In this document: positions 43,256 to 52,827 of the stretch, one piece after another
Numbering within the stretch: the stretch's first letter is position 1
Layout of the letters: each line of letters opens with the position of its first letter
DNA from: Niabella sp.
GTDB lineage: Bacteria > Bacteroidota > Bacteroidia > Chitinophagales > Chitinophagaceae
Reading direction: 5' to 3'
Assembly: GCA_027493055.1 (NCBI GenBank)
Contig: JAPUDO010000050.1
Span: forward strand, 13,412-77,411
Length of the DNA stretch: 64,000 bases
The notes under the pieces: generated by a model
Told to the model about the DNA's origin: nothing
Seen by the model: only the letters and a program-made list of their open reading frames with translations
Database searches by the model: none
Position numbers and translations under genes: made by a program

Positions 43256-43301
43256 GTGATAACACCCTGCCACGGCCGCCGCCGCTGTCGCGTGTTATCA
43301 C
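43256..43301. repeat. Dispersed palindromic repeat, copy 2
   Basis: GTGATAACAC (43256-43265) and GTGTTATCAC (43292-43301) are perfect inverted arms around a GC-rich centre (CCGCCGCCGC). It shares its arms with the element at 10741-10812. Confidence 0.6.
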
Positions 43302-43343
43302 CGACAGCAATAATGTTATGTGGCACCCGATTCATGAATTGTG

Positions 43344-43373
43344 TTGTTCATATTGTCTATATTGTTAATTTCG
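43344..43373 (+). promoter_or_regulatory. Promoter of porV (TTG-N19-TAATTTCG)
   Basis: TTG at 43344-43346, exactly 19 bases, then TAATTTCG at 43366-43373. It matches the Bacteroidota -33/-7 pair with one mismatch in the -7 box and lies 52 bases before the porV start. Confidence 0.5.
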
Positions 43374-43425
43374 CAGGAAAGCTGTGGTCACTAAAGCCTG
43401 ATTAAATTCTTATAATAGTAACTGT

Positions 43426-44559
43426 TTGGTAATAAATAGAAACCTTATATCCTTTGCGAGCTTACTAATGCTAACGGTTTTTGTTTGCAGTAATAGCATG
43501 GGTCAGTTTCGCAAGTATTCAAATGAATTTTTAAATATTGGCGCAGGTGCGCGTGGCCTTTCTATGGGCAGTGCACAGGTTGCTTCTGTAACAGATGGAA
43601 CATCCGGCTACTGGAACCCCGCAGGTTTGGTAAATGTGCAGGGACATACGCAGGTAAACCTTATGCACTCAGAATATTTTGCGGAAATTGGGAAATACGA
43701 TTTTGTAAACGTGGCATTGCCCACTACCAATGAAAAAAGGGTGCTGGGCTTAACTGCCTTGCGGTTTGCGGTGGATGACATTGCCAACACATTGTTCCTG
43801 GTGAACCCTGACGGATCGCTGAACTACAATAATATCCAGACCTTTTCATCTGCCGATTATGCTTTTCTTTTATCTTATGGACAAAACCTGAAGAAAACGG
43901 AGAACAGCACAGTGAATTTTGGCGCTAATGCCAAAGTGATCTACCGGGGAGTGGGCAAGTTTGCACAGGCCTGGGGATTTGGCCTGGACGCGGGGCTTCA
44001 GATATTTAAAGATAAATGGAGGTTCGGGATAGTAGCTAAGGATATAACCAGCACTTTCAATACCTGGACTTTTAATTTTACGGATAAGGAAAAGGAGGTG
44101 CTGTATCTTACAAATAATGAAATACCGGTAAAATCAACAGAGCTTACTTCTCCCCGGTTAACCCTGGGAGCATCGCGGTTATTTAATATAGGCAGCTCAT
44201 CTACTCTTCTTGCTGAAACTGATTTTGACATAACATTTGACGGGCGCAGAAATACAGTAGTGAGCAGCGATCCTGTGAGTGTGGACCCCAAAGTAGGATT
44301 AGAGTATGGCTATAAGAATGTTTTTTTTGTGCGAGGAGGTATTAATAATTTTCAGCAGGGGCTGGCTGATGGCGATACGTTAAACCAGAAAAAAGTATGG
44401 ATTTACCAGCCGAGTGTGGGCGCCGGATTCAGGATAAAATCTGTTGTCATTGATTATGCTTTTGCCAACCTGGCTAATCAATCCAATCCATTGTTTACCC
44501 ATGTTTTTTCTTTAAGGCTTGATATCAGGAAAAAAGAAAAATCTTCTGTATTTCAATAA
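43426..44559 (+). CDS. porV: Type IX secretion system outer-membrane protein PorV (LptO)-like
   Basis: A 377-residue outer-membrane barrel of the PorV/PorQ family with a signal peptide. It starts at TTG 43426 or, with a shorter signal peptide, ATG 43468. The mature N-terminus reads EFLNIGAGARGLSMGSAQVA, followed by SGYWNPAGL, a typical fingerprint. PorV shuttles cargo carrying the T9SS sorting domain from the translocon to the PorU sortase. The gene directly precedes porU by 12 bases, which supports the assignment over PorQ. Confidence 0.88.
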   Translation: MVINRNLISFASLLMLTVFVCSNSMGQFRKYSNEFLNIGAGARGLSMGSAQVASVTDGTSGYWNPAGLVNVQGHTQVNLMHSEYFAEIGKYDFVNVALPTTNEKRVLGLTALRFAVDDIANTLFLVNPDGSLNYNNIQTFSSADYAFLLSYGQNLKKTENSTVNFGANAKVIYRGVGKFAQAWGFGLDAGLQIFKDKWRFGIVAKDITSTFNTWTFNFTDKEKEVLYLTNNEIPVKSTELTSPRLTLGASRLFNIGSSSTLLAETDFDITFDGRRNTVVSSDPVSVDPKVGLEYGYKNVFFVRGGINNFQQGLADGDTLNQKKVWIYQPSVGAGFRIKSVVIDYAFANLANQSNPLFTHVFSLRLDIRKKEKSSVFQ

Positions 44560-44571
44560 CCGGAAACGCTG

Positions 44572-47500
44572 ATGAAGAAACTGCTATTCATATTATCTTT
44601 TTTTTGCTGGCTGACTGCAGGTGCGCAGCAGTTCAATAATGAGTGGATTGACTATTCCAAAACCTATTATAAGTTTAAAATCGGGGCTACGGGGTTGTAT
44701 CGCATCCCTCAGTCTGTGCTGGCGGCAACCAACCTGGCTAATACAGATGTGTCTCAGTTCCAGCTATGGAGAAATGGCCAGGAAGTGCCTGTATATATAT
44801 CAAATCAGGCAGGCGTACTTGCTGCTGGTGGGTATATAGAGTTTTGGGGTGAGGCCAACGATGGGAAACCTGATCAGGATTTATACAGGAATGCAAATGA
44901 CCATATCAATAACAGTAAGAGCTTATTTACTGATACTGCGACGTATTTTTTAGCGGTAAATCCGGCAGGTAATAATAAGCGGCTTATTCCCGCAGCCAAC
45001 AATATTCCCACAGGGGTAGGCGCTGAACCTTATTTTATGTACACCGCACGTACCTATTTTAATGAAACCATACACCTCGGACCTTTTTCAGGAGGCGTTT
45101 CAGATGCCACTTACTCGGCCTCTTTTGAAGGAGGAGAGGGGTGGACCTCCAATGAGATTTCTGAAAATCAGACAAAAAATTTTACCTATACTAATCTTTT
45201 CCCTTATACAGCAGGAGGTGCACCTTCCATGCAGGTAAAAATGAACGTGGTGGGCAATAGCTCCAACAGCCGCGTAGTTCAGATGCAGCTAAACAATACC
45301 CAGGTTTTTAACAGTAACCTGGCCGGTTTTGCCTATTCCCGGTTGTCTGCCGCAGTACCTGTATCAGCCTTAACAGGTACTACAGAGAACCTTTCTGTAA
45401 AAAATATTACAAGTGTTGCTAATAACAGGATCAAAATAGCTTCGGTTGAGATTACTTACCCGCGGACGTTTAATTTTGGCGGATCGGGCAATTTCAGGTT
45501 TGAACTGTCTGCCGGTACCGGTAAATACCTGGAAATTGCAGGCTTTAATTATTCCGGAGTACCGGTACTGTATGACCTGGCTAACGGAAGGCGCTATGAA
45601 GCTAATGTTTCTGCTCCATCGCTGGTTAAATTATACGTGCAGCCAGGTGCTGCAGCTCCTGACCTGGTACTGGTAAATACTGCTGCATCTAATATTAAAA
45701 CAATCGGCAGCCTGGAGACAAGGCATTTCACCAATTACCTTGCAGCAGAAAACCAGGGAAATTACCTGATCGTTACACATAAAGCTATTTTAAGCGGGGC
45801 AAACGGGGCCCAACCGGTAGAGGAGTACAGGGCGTATCGCAGCTCTGCTGCAGGTGGCGGCTATAATGCAAAGGTTTTCCTGATTGATGAACTAACAGAT
45901 CAGTTTGCTTATGGCGTAAAAAACAGTCCCCTGGCGGTGAGGAACCTTATACGGTTTGCCAGGAATAAATTCTCCACTCCCCCCAAAAGTGTATTTATTG
46001 CCGGCAAAGGAGTGAAATATACTTCAGCGCGTTATAACGAATCTTCCCCCGTAACAGAAAAGCTCAACCTGGTTCCTACATTTGGGGAGCCAGCCTCTGA
46101 TATATTGCTGGCAGCAGAAGGCAACAGTTCCATACCCTTAACACCAATAGGCCGGGTATCAGTTGTAAATGGAAATGAGTTAGCCCTGTACCTGGAAAAA
46201 GTAAAGCAATACGAGCAGCACTTAACACCGGTTGCAGGTGTGGGCGCCAGTGCCTGGAAAAAGAACGTGATACACATGATAGGCGCTAATGAACAGAATC
46301 TGATAGACGAATTATACGGATACCTGAATGATGATAAGAAAATTATTACAGATACAGCTTACGGAGCCATAGTATCGGATTTTGTAAAAAATCCTGTTCC
46401 GGGAGCAGAGCAAACTGCAGCAGAACGACTAAGAGTGCTTATGAATGGTGGTATTAACCTGCTTACTTATTTCGGGCATTCGGGGGCAACAGTTTTACTA
46501 TTTAACATTGATGAACCGGCAAATTATACGAACCAGGGGAAATACCCTGTTTTTCACATGATGGGATGTAATGTAGGCGACATATTCATCCTGGATGAAA
46601 CCAGGCTTGCCAATATCAGTACCATTTCAGAGAAATATTTATTTGCCAGAGAAAGAGGCAGTATTGCCATGATGGCGGGTACCAGCCTGGGGCGTGTGGG
46701 TTCTTTGCAAGTATATAACAGGGAATTGTATAAATTAATATCAAGAGTAGGTTACGGGTTGACATTGGGGGAGCTGATGCAGAAAACAATTGCGAATGTA
46801 TTTGTCGCATCAGGCGGTGAATCTGATCTGCTTAAAAGGGCACAAAATGAAGAATACACATTAAACGGGGATCCTGCAATCAGGTTATACCAGTTTGATA
46901 AGCCAGATTATGCTATTGAGGATGCTATGGTAACAGTAACACCGGCTATTATTTCTGCTGCTGACCCTAATTTTACTATAAAAGCCAGTATTGCAAATCT
47001 GGGAAAAGCCATCAATAACAGGTTGATTGTTGAAATGAAAAGAACATTCCCTGACCAGTCTGTAAAAATGATCAGAAGGGATACAATTGCAGGAGTGCGT
47101 TACATGGACTCCCTGACCTACCAGATAGAAATTGATCCAATAACAGATAAAGGGGCTAATAAATTTACTATCACTATAGATCCGGAAAATGCTATAGATG
47201 AGCTGTTTGAAAATAACAATACGGTAGTTAAGGATATTTTTATTTACGAGGATGATATAAAGCCGGTGTTCCCCTATAACTATTCCATTGTAAATCGCCA
47301 GGATATTGTTTTAGCAGCATCTACCGGCAATCCTTTCGCTGAATCCAGAAGCTATATAATGGAGATGGATACCACCCGGCTGTTTAATTCGCCGTTGAAG
47401 ACTTCGCAAACAAAGGCCTCTTCAGGAGGTGTTATAGAATTTACACCGGGCATTACTTTCAAAGATAGTACGGTTTATTATTGGCGTGTGTCATCAGTAC

Positions 47501-49629
47501 CTGCTTCGCCTTCAGATCAGCAGATTTGGAACAGCGCATCCTTTACTTATATACCAGGAGAGAACAGTGGGTTTAGCCAGTCGCATTATTACCAGTTTGA
47601 TAATGGGAAGTATGAAAATATAAGGATGAATCAGTCAGGATTGTTCTTTTACGATAGCCTTAGATCTGAGATAAAGATTCATAATGCGCTATATTCCCGT
47701 ATTATAGATGACTATGCTTTGTATATAGACGGGTTGGAGGTCCAATGGGGTTTCATCTCTCCATCACCAGCGGCACAATCCAATGCGCTGCGGTTCTATT
47801 TAATTAACAATAAGACTTTCAAGCCAGTAGAAAATACAGATATGGGAACTAACGGCAGGTACGGCAGTTATCGCCCGATCCCGTTGAATGCTGCTGCGAA
47901 GCCAGGTTTTTTCCAATTTGATATATCCACTGTTGAAGCAAGAAAAAAGGTAATGGCTTTCCTGGACTCTATACCTGAAGGATACTATGTTGGTCTTACC
48001 AGCAATCAGCGTGGAGAGACTATTTTACCTTCCGTGTGGCAGTCTGACACAACAGTTTTAGGAAAAAATACTTCCTTGTACCACAAACTGAAAGCCATCG
48101 GTCTTACAGATATAGACTTAATAAAGTCTGTGGTGCCTTATGTGTTTATATATCAAAAGGGTAATCCTGCACCATTGGCGCAAACGGTGGCCAGTGATAG
48201 TTCTATGGTATTAAGTATTACTGTTACAGTTCCTGTGAGTGGCACTACAGGTATGTTAAGTTCTCCAATATTTACGAAGGCAGCTTCCTGGAACAAATTG
48301 GTGTGGGATGGGTATAGCCTTGAAACGCCTTCAACAGATAATGCTCATCTCGTTATATCCGGAGTGGATAAAAGCGGAACAGAAATTCCTTTGATTACAG
48401 GCATCCCGGTTTCTCAAAAGACTGTTGATCTGTCCTCTGTAAGCACTAATACTTATCCTGGATTAAAGGTTACCCTGCAAAGCTCAGACACACTCAACAG
48501 AACTCCCTATCAGCTCAAATACTGGAGGTTAGAAGGTACGCCCGTTCCTGAAGGTGCAATAGCGCCAAATATTTATTATAGTGCTAAGGATACAACAGAA
48601 GCAGGAGAACCGCTCCATATAGGAGTTGCCTTTAAGAATGTGAGCCGTTATCATTTTGATAGCTTATCGGTGAAACTTTCTATCCGGGATCGAAATAACG
48701 TGGAGCATATTATCCCTGTTCCTAAGGTAAAACCATTGGTTACAGGCGATACAGCTAAAGTTAACGTTTCGCTGGATACCCGTTCCTTTACCGGGAATAA
48801 CCTGGCGTTTTTAGAGTTTAATCCTGAAGGGAGCTTCCACCAGCCGGAGCAGTATCAGTTCAATAATTTTATTCCGAAGAATTTTTATGTGCGTGGAGAT
48901 ACAACCAATCCTTACTTAGATGTAACATTTGACGGCGTTCATATCCTTAACCGCGATGTAGTGTCCAGCCAGCCAGACATATTGATGAAGCTTACAGATG
49001 ACGCTAAATATTTATTACTGAATAATACAGACCTGGTAAAAGTTCAATTAAAGCATCCGGATGGTGTAGTCAGGGATTACCGTTTCAATAGTGATACGTT
49101 AATTTTAACACCTCCGTCTGCGAATGACGCGAATAATACGGCTACGATTAACTTTAAGCCTCATTTGTTAGAAGATGGGGAGTATGAACTGATTGTAATT
49201 GCAAAAGATCAAAGCGGCAACCAGGCTGGGAATGTCAGTTACCGGGTAGCATTCCAGGTTATTAATAAGCCTATGATCTCTAACTTATTAAATTATCCTA
49301 ATCCGTTCACTACATCAACGGCTTTTGTGTTCACTTTAACCGGGTCGGAAGTTCCCCAGAATATGCGTATCCAGATATTAACAGTAACCGGTAAAATTGT
49401 GCGCGAAATAACAAAGGCGGAATTAGGCCCATTGCGAATAGGAAGGAATATTACCGAGTTTAAATGGGATGGCACTGACCAATACGGCCAAAAGCTGGCT
49501 AATGGTGTGTACCTGTACCGGGTACTTACCAATCTTAATGGCAAGTCATTAGACAAGTATAAAGCCACAGGTGATAATACTGACAGGTATTTCAATAAGG
49601 GCTATGGGAAAATGGTACTGATAAGGTAA
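44572..49629 (+). CDS. porU: Type IX secretion system sortase PorU (C25-family peptidase)
   Basis: A 1685-residue exported protein with a signal peptide (residues 1-18). The gingipain-like C25 domain lies at about 390-790, with candidate catalytic His636 in TYFGHSG and Cys666 in MMGCNVGD. Multiple Ig-like and beta domains follow. The last about 90 residues (NYPNPF, then a FlgD-like WDGTDQYGQKLANGVYLYR) look like the T9SS C-terminal module. PorU removes the sorting domain of cargo and links it to A-LPS on the surface. The length and domain order fit the long PorU form of Bacteroidota, probably the PorU2 subgroup. Confidence 0.9.
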   Translation: MKKLLFILSFFCWLTAGAQQFNNEWIDYSKTYYKFKIGATGLYRIPQSVLAATNLANTDVSQFQLWRNGQEVPVYISNQAGVLAAGGYIEFWGEANDGKPDQDLYRNANDHINNSKSLFTDTATYFLAVNPAGNNKRLIPAANNIPTGVGAEPYFMYTARTYFNETIHLGPFSGGVSDATYSASFEGGEGWTSNEISENQTKNFTYTNLFPYTAGGAPSMQVKMNVVGNSSNSRVVQMQLNNTQVFNSNLAGFAYSRLSAAVPVSALTGTTENLSVKNITSVANNRIKIASVEITYPRTFNFGGSGNFRFELSAGTGKYLEIAGFNYSGVPVLYDLANGRRYEANVSAPSLVKLYVQPGAAAPDLVLVNTAASNIKTIGSLETRHFTNYLAAENQGNYLIVTHKAILSGANGAQPVEEYRAYRSSAAGGGYNAKVFLIDELTDQFAYGVKNSPLAVRNLIRFARNKFSTPPKSVFIAGKGVKYTSARYNESSPVTEKLNLVPTFGEPASDILLAAEGNSSIPLTPIGRVSVVNGNELALYLEKVKQYEQHLTPVAGVGASAWKKNVIHMIGANEQNLIDELYGYLNDDKKIITDTAYGAIVSDFVKNPVPGAEQTAAERLRVLMNGGINLLTYFGHSGATVLLFNIDEPANYTNQGKYPVFHMMGCNVGDIFILDETRLANISTISEKYLFARERGSIAMMAGTSLGRVGSLQVYNRELYKLISRVGYGLTLGELMQKTIANVFVASGGESDLLKRAQNEEYTLNGDPAIRLYQFDKPDYAIEDAMVTVTPAIISAADPNFTIKASIANLGKAINNRLIVEMKRTFPDQSVKMIRRDTIAGVRYMDSLTYQIEIDPITDKGANKFTITIDPENAIDELFENNNTVVKDIFIYEDDIKPVFPYNYSIVNRQDIVLAASTGNPFAESRSYIMEMDTTRLFNSPLKTSQTKASSGGVIEFTPGITFKDSTVYYWRVSSVPASPSDQQIWNSASFTYIPGENSGFSQSHYYQFDNGKYENIRMNQSGLFFYDSLRSEIKIHNALYSRIIDDYALYIDGLEVQWGFISPSPAAQSNALRFYLINNKTFKPVENTDMGTNGRYGSYRPIPLNAAAKPGFFQFDISTVEARKKVMAFLDSIPEGYYVGLTSNQRGETILPSVWQSDTTVLGKNTSLYHKLKAIGLTDIDLIKSVVPYVFIYQKGNPAPLAQTVASDSSMVLSITVTVPVSGTTGMLSSPIFTKAASWNKLVWDGYSLETPSTDNAHLVISGVDKSGTEIPLITGIPVSQKTVDLSSVSTNTYPGLKVTLQSSDTLNRTPYQLKYWRLEGTPVPEGAIAPNIYYSAKDTTEAGEPLHIGVAFKNVSRYHFDSLSVKLSIRDRNNVEHIIPVPKVKPLVTGDTAKVNVSLDTRSFTGNNLAFLEFNPEGSFHQPEQYQFNNFIPKNFYVRGDTTNPYLDVTFDGVHILNRDVVSSQPDILMKLTDDAKYLLLNNTDLVKVQLKHPDGVVRDYRFNSDTLILTPPSANDANNTATINFKPHLLEDGEYELIVIAKDQSGNQAGNVSYRVAFQVINKPMISNLLNYPNPFTTSTAFVFTLTGSEVPQNMRIQILTVTGKIVREITKAELGPLRIGRNITEFKWDGTDQYGQKLANGVYLYRVLTNLNGKSLDKYKATGDNTDRYFNKGYGKMVLIR

Positions 49630-49659
49630 TGCCCTGCATAGTGTTTAAAAGTGCCGGGA

Positions 49660-49690
49660 TCAAAACTCCCCGAAGGGGAAGGTGAGATTT
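49660..49690. repeat. Short palindromic dispersed element
   Basis: CCCCGAAGGGG (49668-49678) in the phrase ACTCCCCGAAGGGGAAGG. The same type of phrase, with TTTCCCCTTTGGGGAAA, occurs in frame inside the lasso B2 gene at 53142-53158. Confidence 0.4.
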
Positions 49691-49822
49691 CGGTTAGTAT
49701 AGGGAGGTGTGAAAATTTCTATAGACCGTGGTTCTCTACTGTATCCTGAACCTTAATAAATGAGTGGTGATTAGCGAAGGCTTTAAACAACATTCAACTA
49801 CTTTCTCACCATTTTCAATCTC

Positions 49823-49878
49823 CTGTCAACTGTCAACTCTCATCTGTCTGCTTCCGACCCCGGACTTCCTGACTATCT
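49823..49878. repeat. Heptanucleotide array, unit CTGTCAA and variants (8 units)
   Basis: CTGTCAA, CTGTCAA, CTCTCAT, CTGTCTG, CTTCCGA, CCCCGGA, CTTCCTG, ACTATCT in register, starting 193 bases after the porU stop and ending 10 bases before the minus-strand nucleotidyltransferase stop. The unit drifts from CTGTCAA to CTTCCGA along the array. Confidence 0.8.
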
Positions 49879-49888
49879 ATCCGATAGC

Positions 49889-51046
49889 TTATACATGTCG
49901 CTTAATATATTGCCACAACCGCTGGGGGGTGAAGAGCGTATACAGCCACCTGTATTTAAATTGCTTAGCGGGGGCTGTTTGGTAATTAGGTGTAAGCATA
50001 TATTTTATAGCAGCTTTGATGAGTTTAAGTTTTTCAGACAGGCCATCCCGCAATAAAAATGATGCTTTTAAAATGGAGCTTGTAGATACACGCCCGGTTT
50101 CTTTCTTTTTTAAAAGTCTGTGGGTTATTTTTTCCCCCAACGATGTAATAAGCTTCTGATTCCTTTGAAAAGGAAGTTGATTACTATCTATATTAAAAAG
50201 CTGCTTCACTATATAAGCGTTGAGTGCGTAGTAACCTCCTAATTTTTGAATGAGCCTGTAGTGCTGATTCGTAGTACATTTTTGCATCAGTACAGCGATA
50301 TCTATTATACAGCGAAGGCTGGGATAGAAATCAGCCACTCCATGATTTACGGTAACCAGCGGGAGGTAATCACAGCCAGAAAATTCGTCACCGATCTGCC
50401 AGTTTGGAGTAAGCAGGTCTTCAAAAAAGATATCCATTGATAAATAAGGACCTGTCAGCTTATAATGAAACTCATATAGGAAAGTGCCCTCTGGGGTATC
50501 GGCATAACAAACCACATCCTTTTGGCGGGCCAGGTAATCTTCTTTAAAGCTGATAAATAATTCTTCGCCCTCTATTTTGTATCCGTTTTCTTTTAATACG
50601 GTAACCAGCCGGGGAATATCTTCCTTCCTGACTATAAAATCCATATCCCCAAATTCACGTATAGAGAGATGGTTGTACAGCTGCTGTGATAAATGAATGC
50701 CTTTATATAGCTGGACAGGTATATTATGCTGCTTCATCAGCGATATCATCCGGGTTGCTTTTTGCTGACAGTGGAATGCATGCAGGCTATGGTTCAAAAA
50801 GAACTGTTTCAGTTGCTGCTTAAACCGGGCGTTCAAATGATCAGCAGCAATAACAGTTTCATATATAATAGGTCTGATACGATGTGTTTTCGACAGTTCA
50901 TATACTGTTTGCCAGTCAGGTGGGTGCTGTTCTATGAAAGATCCCAATGCTGTGGATTTTTCCGTTTTCAGGAAAACTCTGCAACAAAGCAATATCAGCG
51001 CCATTTCGGTACCATATTTTTGTTGTATATCTTGTATAGGGATCAT
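49889..51046 (-). CDS. Nucleotidyltransferase-family tailoring enzyme of the RiPP operon
   Basis: A 385-residue protein of the PF14907-type nucleotidyltransferase family. The nucleotidyltransferase core lies at about residues 100-200, with LYKGIHLSQQLYNHL followed by REFGDMDFIV (D-x-D metal site). The C-terminal half is helical. It overlaps the exporter gene by four bases and closes the operon. In the Bacillus pseudomycoidin cluster, as I recall, a homologue works after the kinase and adds sugar to the phosphorylated C-terminal Ser of the lasso peptide. The presence of both kinase and this enzyme suggests the same tailoring. The donor is unknown. Confidence 0.8.
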   Translation of the reverse strand: MIPIQDIQQKYGTEMALILLCCRVFLKTEKSTALGSFIEQHPPDWQTVYELSKTHRIRPIIYETVIAADHLNARFKQQLKQFFLNHSLHAFHCQQKATRMISLMKQHNIPVQLYKGIHLSQQLYNHLSIREFGDMDFIVRKEDIPRLVTVLKENGYKIEGEELFISFKEDYLARQKDVVCYADTPEGTFLYEFHYKLTGPYLSMDIFFEDLLTPNWQIGDEFSGCDYLPLVTVNHGVADFYPSLRCIIDIAVLMQKCTTNQHYRLIQKLGGYYALNAYIVKQLFNIDSNQLPFQRNQKLITSLGEKITHRLLKKKETGRVSTSSILKASFLLRDGLSEKLKLIKAAIKYMLTPNYQTAPAKQFKYRWLYTLFTPQRLWQYIKRHV

Positions 51047-52827
51047 AGTTGCTGCATATTATAAAGCCTGGTAAATGTTCCGTTTTTATTTACCAGGTCA
51101 TTAAACCGGCCTTCTTCGGTAATTCGGCCTTCTTCCATTACGTATAAATAATCAGCGATCTTTAAATTGTATAGCCGGTGTGTAATAAGGATGACCATTT
51201 TATCTTTTGCAAGATATTTTATCTGTTTGAAGATGTCAAACTCTGCCTGTGCGTCTAATGCGCTGGTTGGTTCGTCCAAAACAATCAGCGAAGCAGTATC
51301 CCTGTAAAACACCCTTGCCAGCGCCAGCTTTTGCCACTGCCCTCCGCTTAGCTGTTCGCTGCCGTGAAAAGTACGTCCCATGCGGGTTTGGTAACCTTTG
51401 GATAGTTTTGAGATAAATTTATCCGCACCTGACAATGTAGCTGCATTTTGTATATCCTGATTCGTTTTATTATCATCAGGTTTTCCCAGGACAATATTTT
51501 CTTCGATGGTGAAAAAATATTTTTCAAAATCCTGGAACAGGAAAACGGCTTGTTTCCGATATGATGCTGTATCAATATTTTCCAATGGTGTACTGCCAAA
51601 AGTAATCGTGCCGGAGTTGGCTTCATATAGTTTGGCCAGGATCTTTATTAACGTAGATTTCCCTGAACCGTTTTCTCCAACAATAGCAATGATTTGCCCG
51701 GGCCGGCACTGTAACGAAATATTCTGCAGCACCTGCCTGCTTTCCGGCGTATAGCGAAAGCTAATATCCTTCATAGAAAGCGCCTGTGCTGTTTGGGGAA
51801 ATTGTTGCTGATGGCTGGTTTTGTTTTCTATTTTTATATCCAGAAAAGAGAACAGGTCCTGTAAAAAAATACGCTGCTGTAAAATTTGTACAATAGCCTG
51901 CAAGAAGTTTTTAGAGTTATTTTGCAGGCTTTGAAACCCCTGTATATATATCACAAAAAGTCCCAATGTGATAGCGCCGGCCAGCGCCTCTTTAGCCAGC
52001 AGTGCAAAAATAACGGCCATAGCAATAATTTCGGCGGCTTCTGCAATCAGGCTGAAATGGGTAAGTCGTTTATTGAGCTGTTGTTTCTGCAAACGGATAT
52101 AGCGACGTATATTGGTGAATTTTTCTATAAAAAAATGGCCAAAGCCAAATACCCTTACCTCTTTGGCAAAGCTTACTCCTGTTAATGTGTGGTGCAGGTA
52201 ATAGGCCTCCCTTTCAAGCGGTGCCAGCTTCCTTTCCTGCTGCATGGTGGCTATGCCAAAGTACCACTTTATAATAGCCAGCGGAAGCGAAAATGCAATA
52301 AAGAGCATTGCAAAAAAAGATTGCATGCTTATAAACAGAAGTAATAAAAAAAGCAATGCAAAGCCTGCTGTAATAAACGTGTTATAGCTGGTTAGCAGGC
52401 TCCCGGCCCTGTACAATGATTGCTGTTGTGCCAGGTGCAGGCTGTCATGGTAGTTAGGATTCTCATAATAATCATAATTGACCTGTATTGCTTTATCCAA
52501 TACCTTTTGCGATAAATGATCGGTGAGTTTTAACTGGAAAATGGTAGTAATATAAGCTGCATATTGCTGCACTACGGCCAGTAATAATTGTGCTGCTAAA
52601 AAATAGATGATAACAGGCAGTATTTCTGAAAAGGAATGCTTCCCGGTAACTTTTTCAATTAATATTTTTATAAAGTACAAAGAAATGACCGGCAACAAGG
52701 CCTGAACTATATGCAGCACAAAGCTCAATACAGTAAGGCGTTTGCTGGCTTCCCAGAGCAGCAATAGAGAGCGGGTGATATTTTTTTTCAGCTCTTTAGG
52801 ATTGAAATTTTTATAATCTATTGCCAT
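51043..52827 (-). CDS. ABC exporter of the RiPP operon (fused membrane and ATPase domains)
   Basis: A 594-residue half-transporter. Six transmembrane helices cover about residues 20-320. The ATPase domain follows, with Walker A VGENGSGKST (about 383-392), signature LSGGQWQKLALARVF (about 492-506) and Walker B LIVLDEPTSAL (about 513-523). No N-terminal C39 peptidase is present, so leader removal is left to B2. It overlaps B2 and the nucleotidyltransferase by a few bases, so it belongs to the same operon. It most likely exports the mature peptide (the D function) and gives self-immunity. Starts 10 bases inside the B2 end. Confidence 0.92.
   Translation of the reverse strand: MAIDYKNFNPKELKKNITRSLLLLWEASKRLTVLSFVLHIVQALLPVISLYFIKILIEKVTGKHSFSEILPVIIYFLAAQLLLAVVQQYAAYITTIFQLKLTDHLSQKVLDKAIQVNYDYYENPNYHDSLHLAQQQSLYRAGSLLTSYNTFITAGFALLFLLLLFISMQSFFAMLFIAFSLPLAIIKWYFGIATMQQERKLAPLEREAYYLHHTLTGVSFAKEVRVFGFGHFFIEKFTNIRRYIRLQKQQLNKRLTHFSLIAEAAEIIAMAVIFALLAKEALAGAITLGLFVIYIQGFQSLQNNSKNFLQAIVQILQQRIFLQDLFSFLDIKIENKTSHQQQFPQTAQALSMKDISFRYTPESRQVLQNISLQCRPGQIIAIVGENGSGKSTLIKILAKLYEANSGTITFGSTPLENIDTASYRKQAVFLFQDFEKYFFTIEENIVLGKPDDNKTNQDIQNAATLSGADKFISKLSKGYQTRMGRTFHGSEQLSGGQWQKLALARVFYRDTASLIVLDEPTSALDAQAEFDIFKQIKYLAKDKMVILITHRLYNLKIADYLYVMEEGRITEEGRFNDLVNKNGTFTRLYNMQQL

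Noticed and set aside
49889-51046. Nucleotidyltransferase as a toxin-antitoxin (MNT-like) gene
   Set aside because: No HEPN partner, much longer than MNT proteins, and overlapping the RiPP exporter gene.
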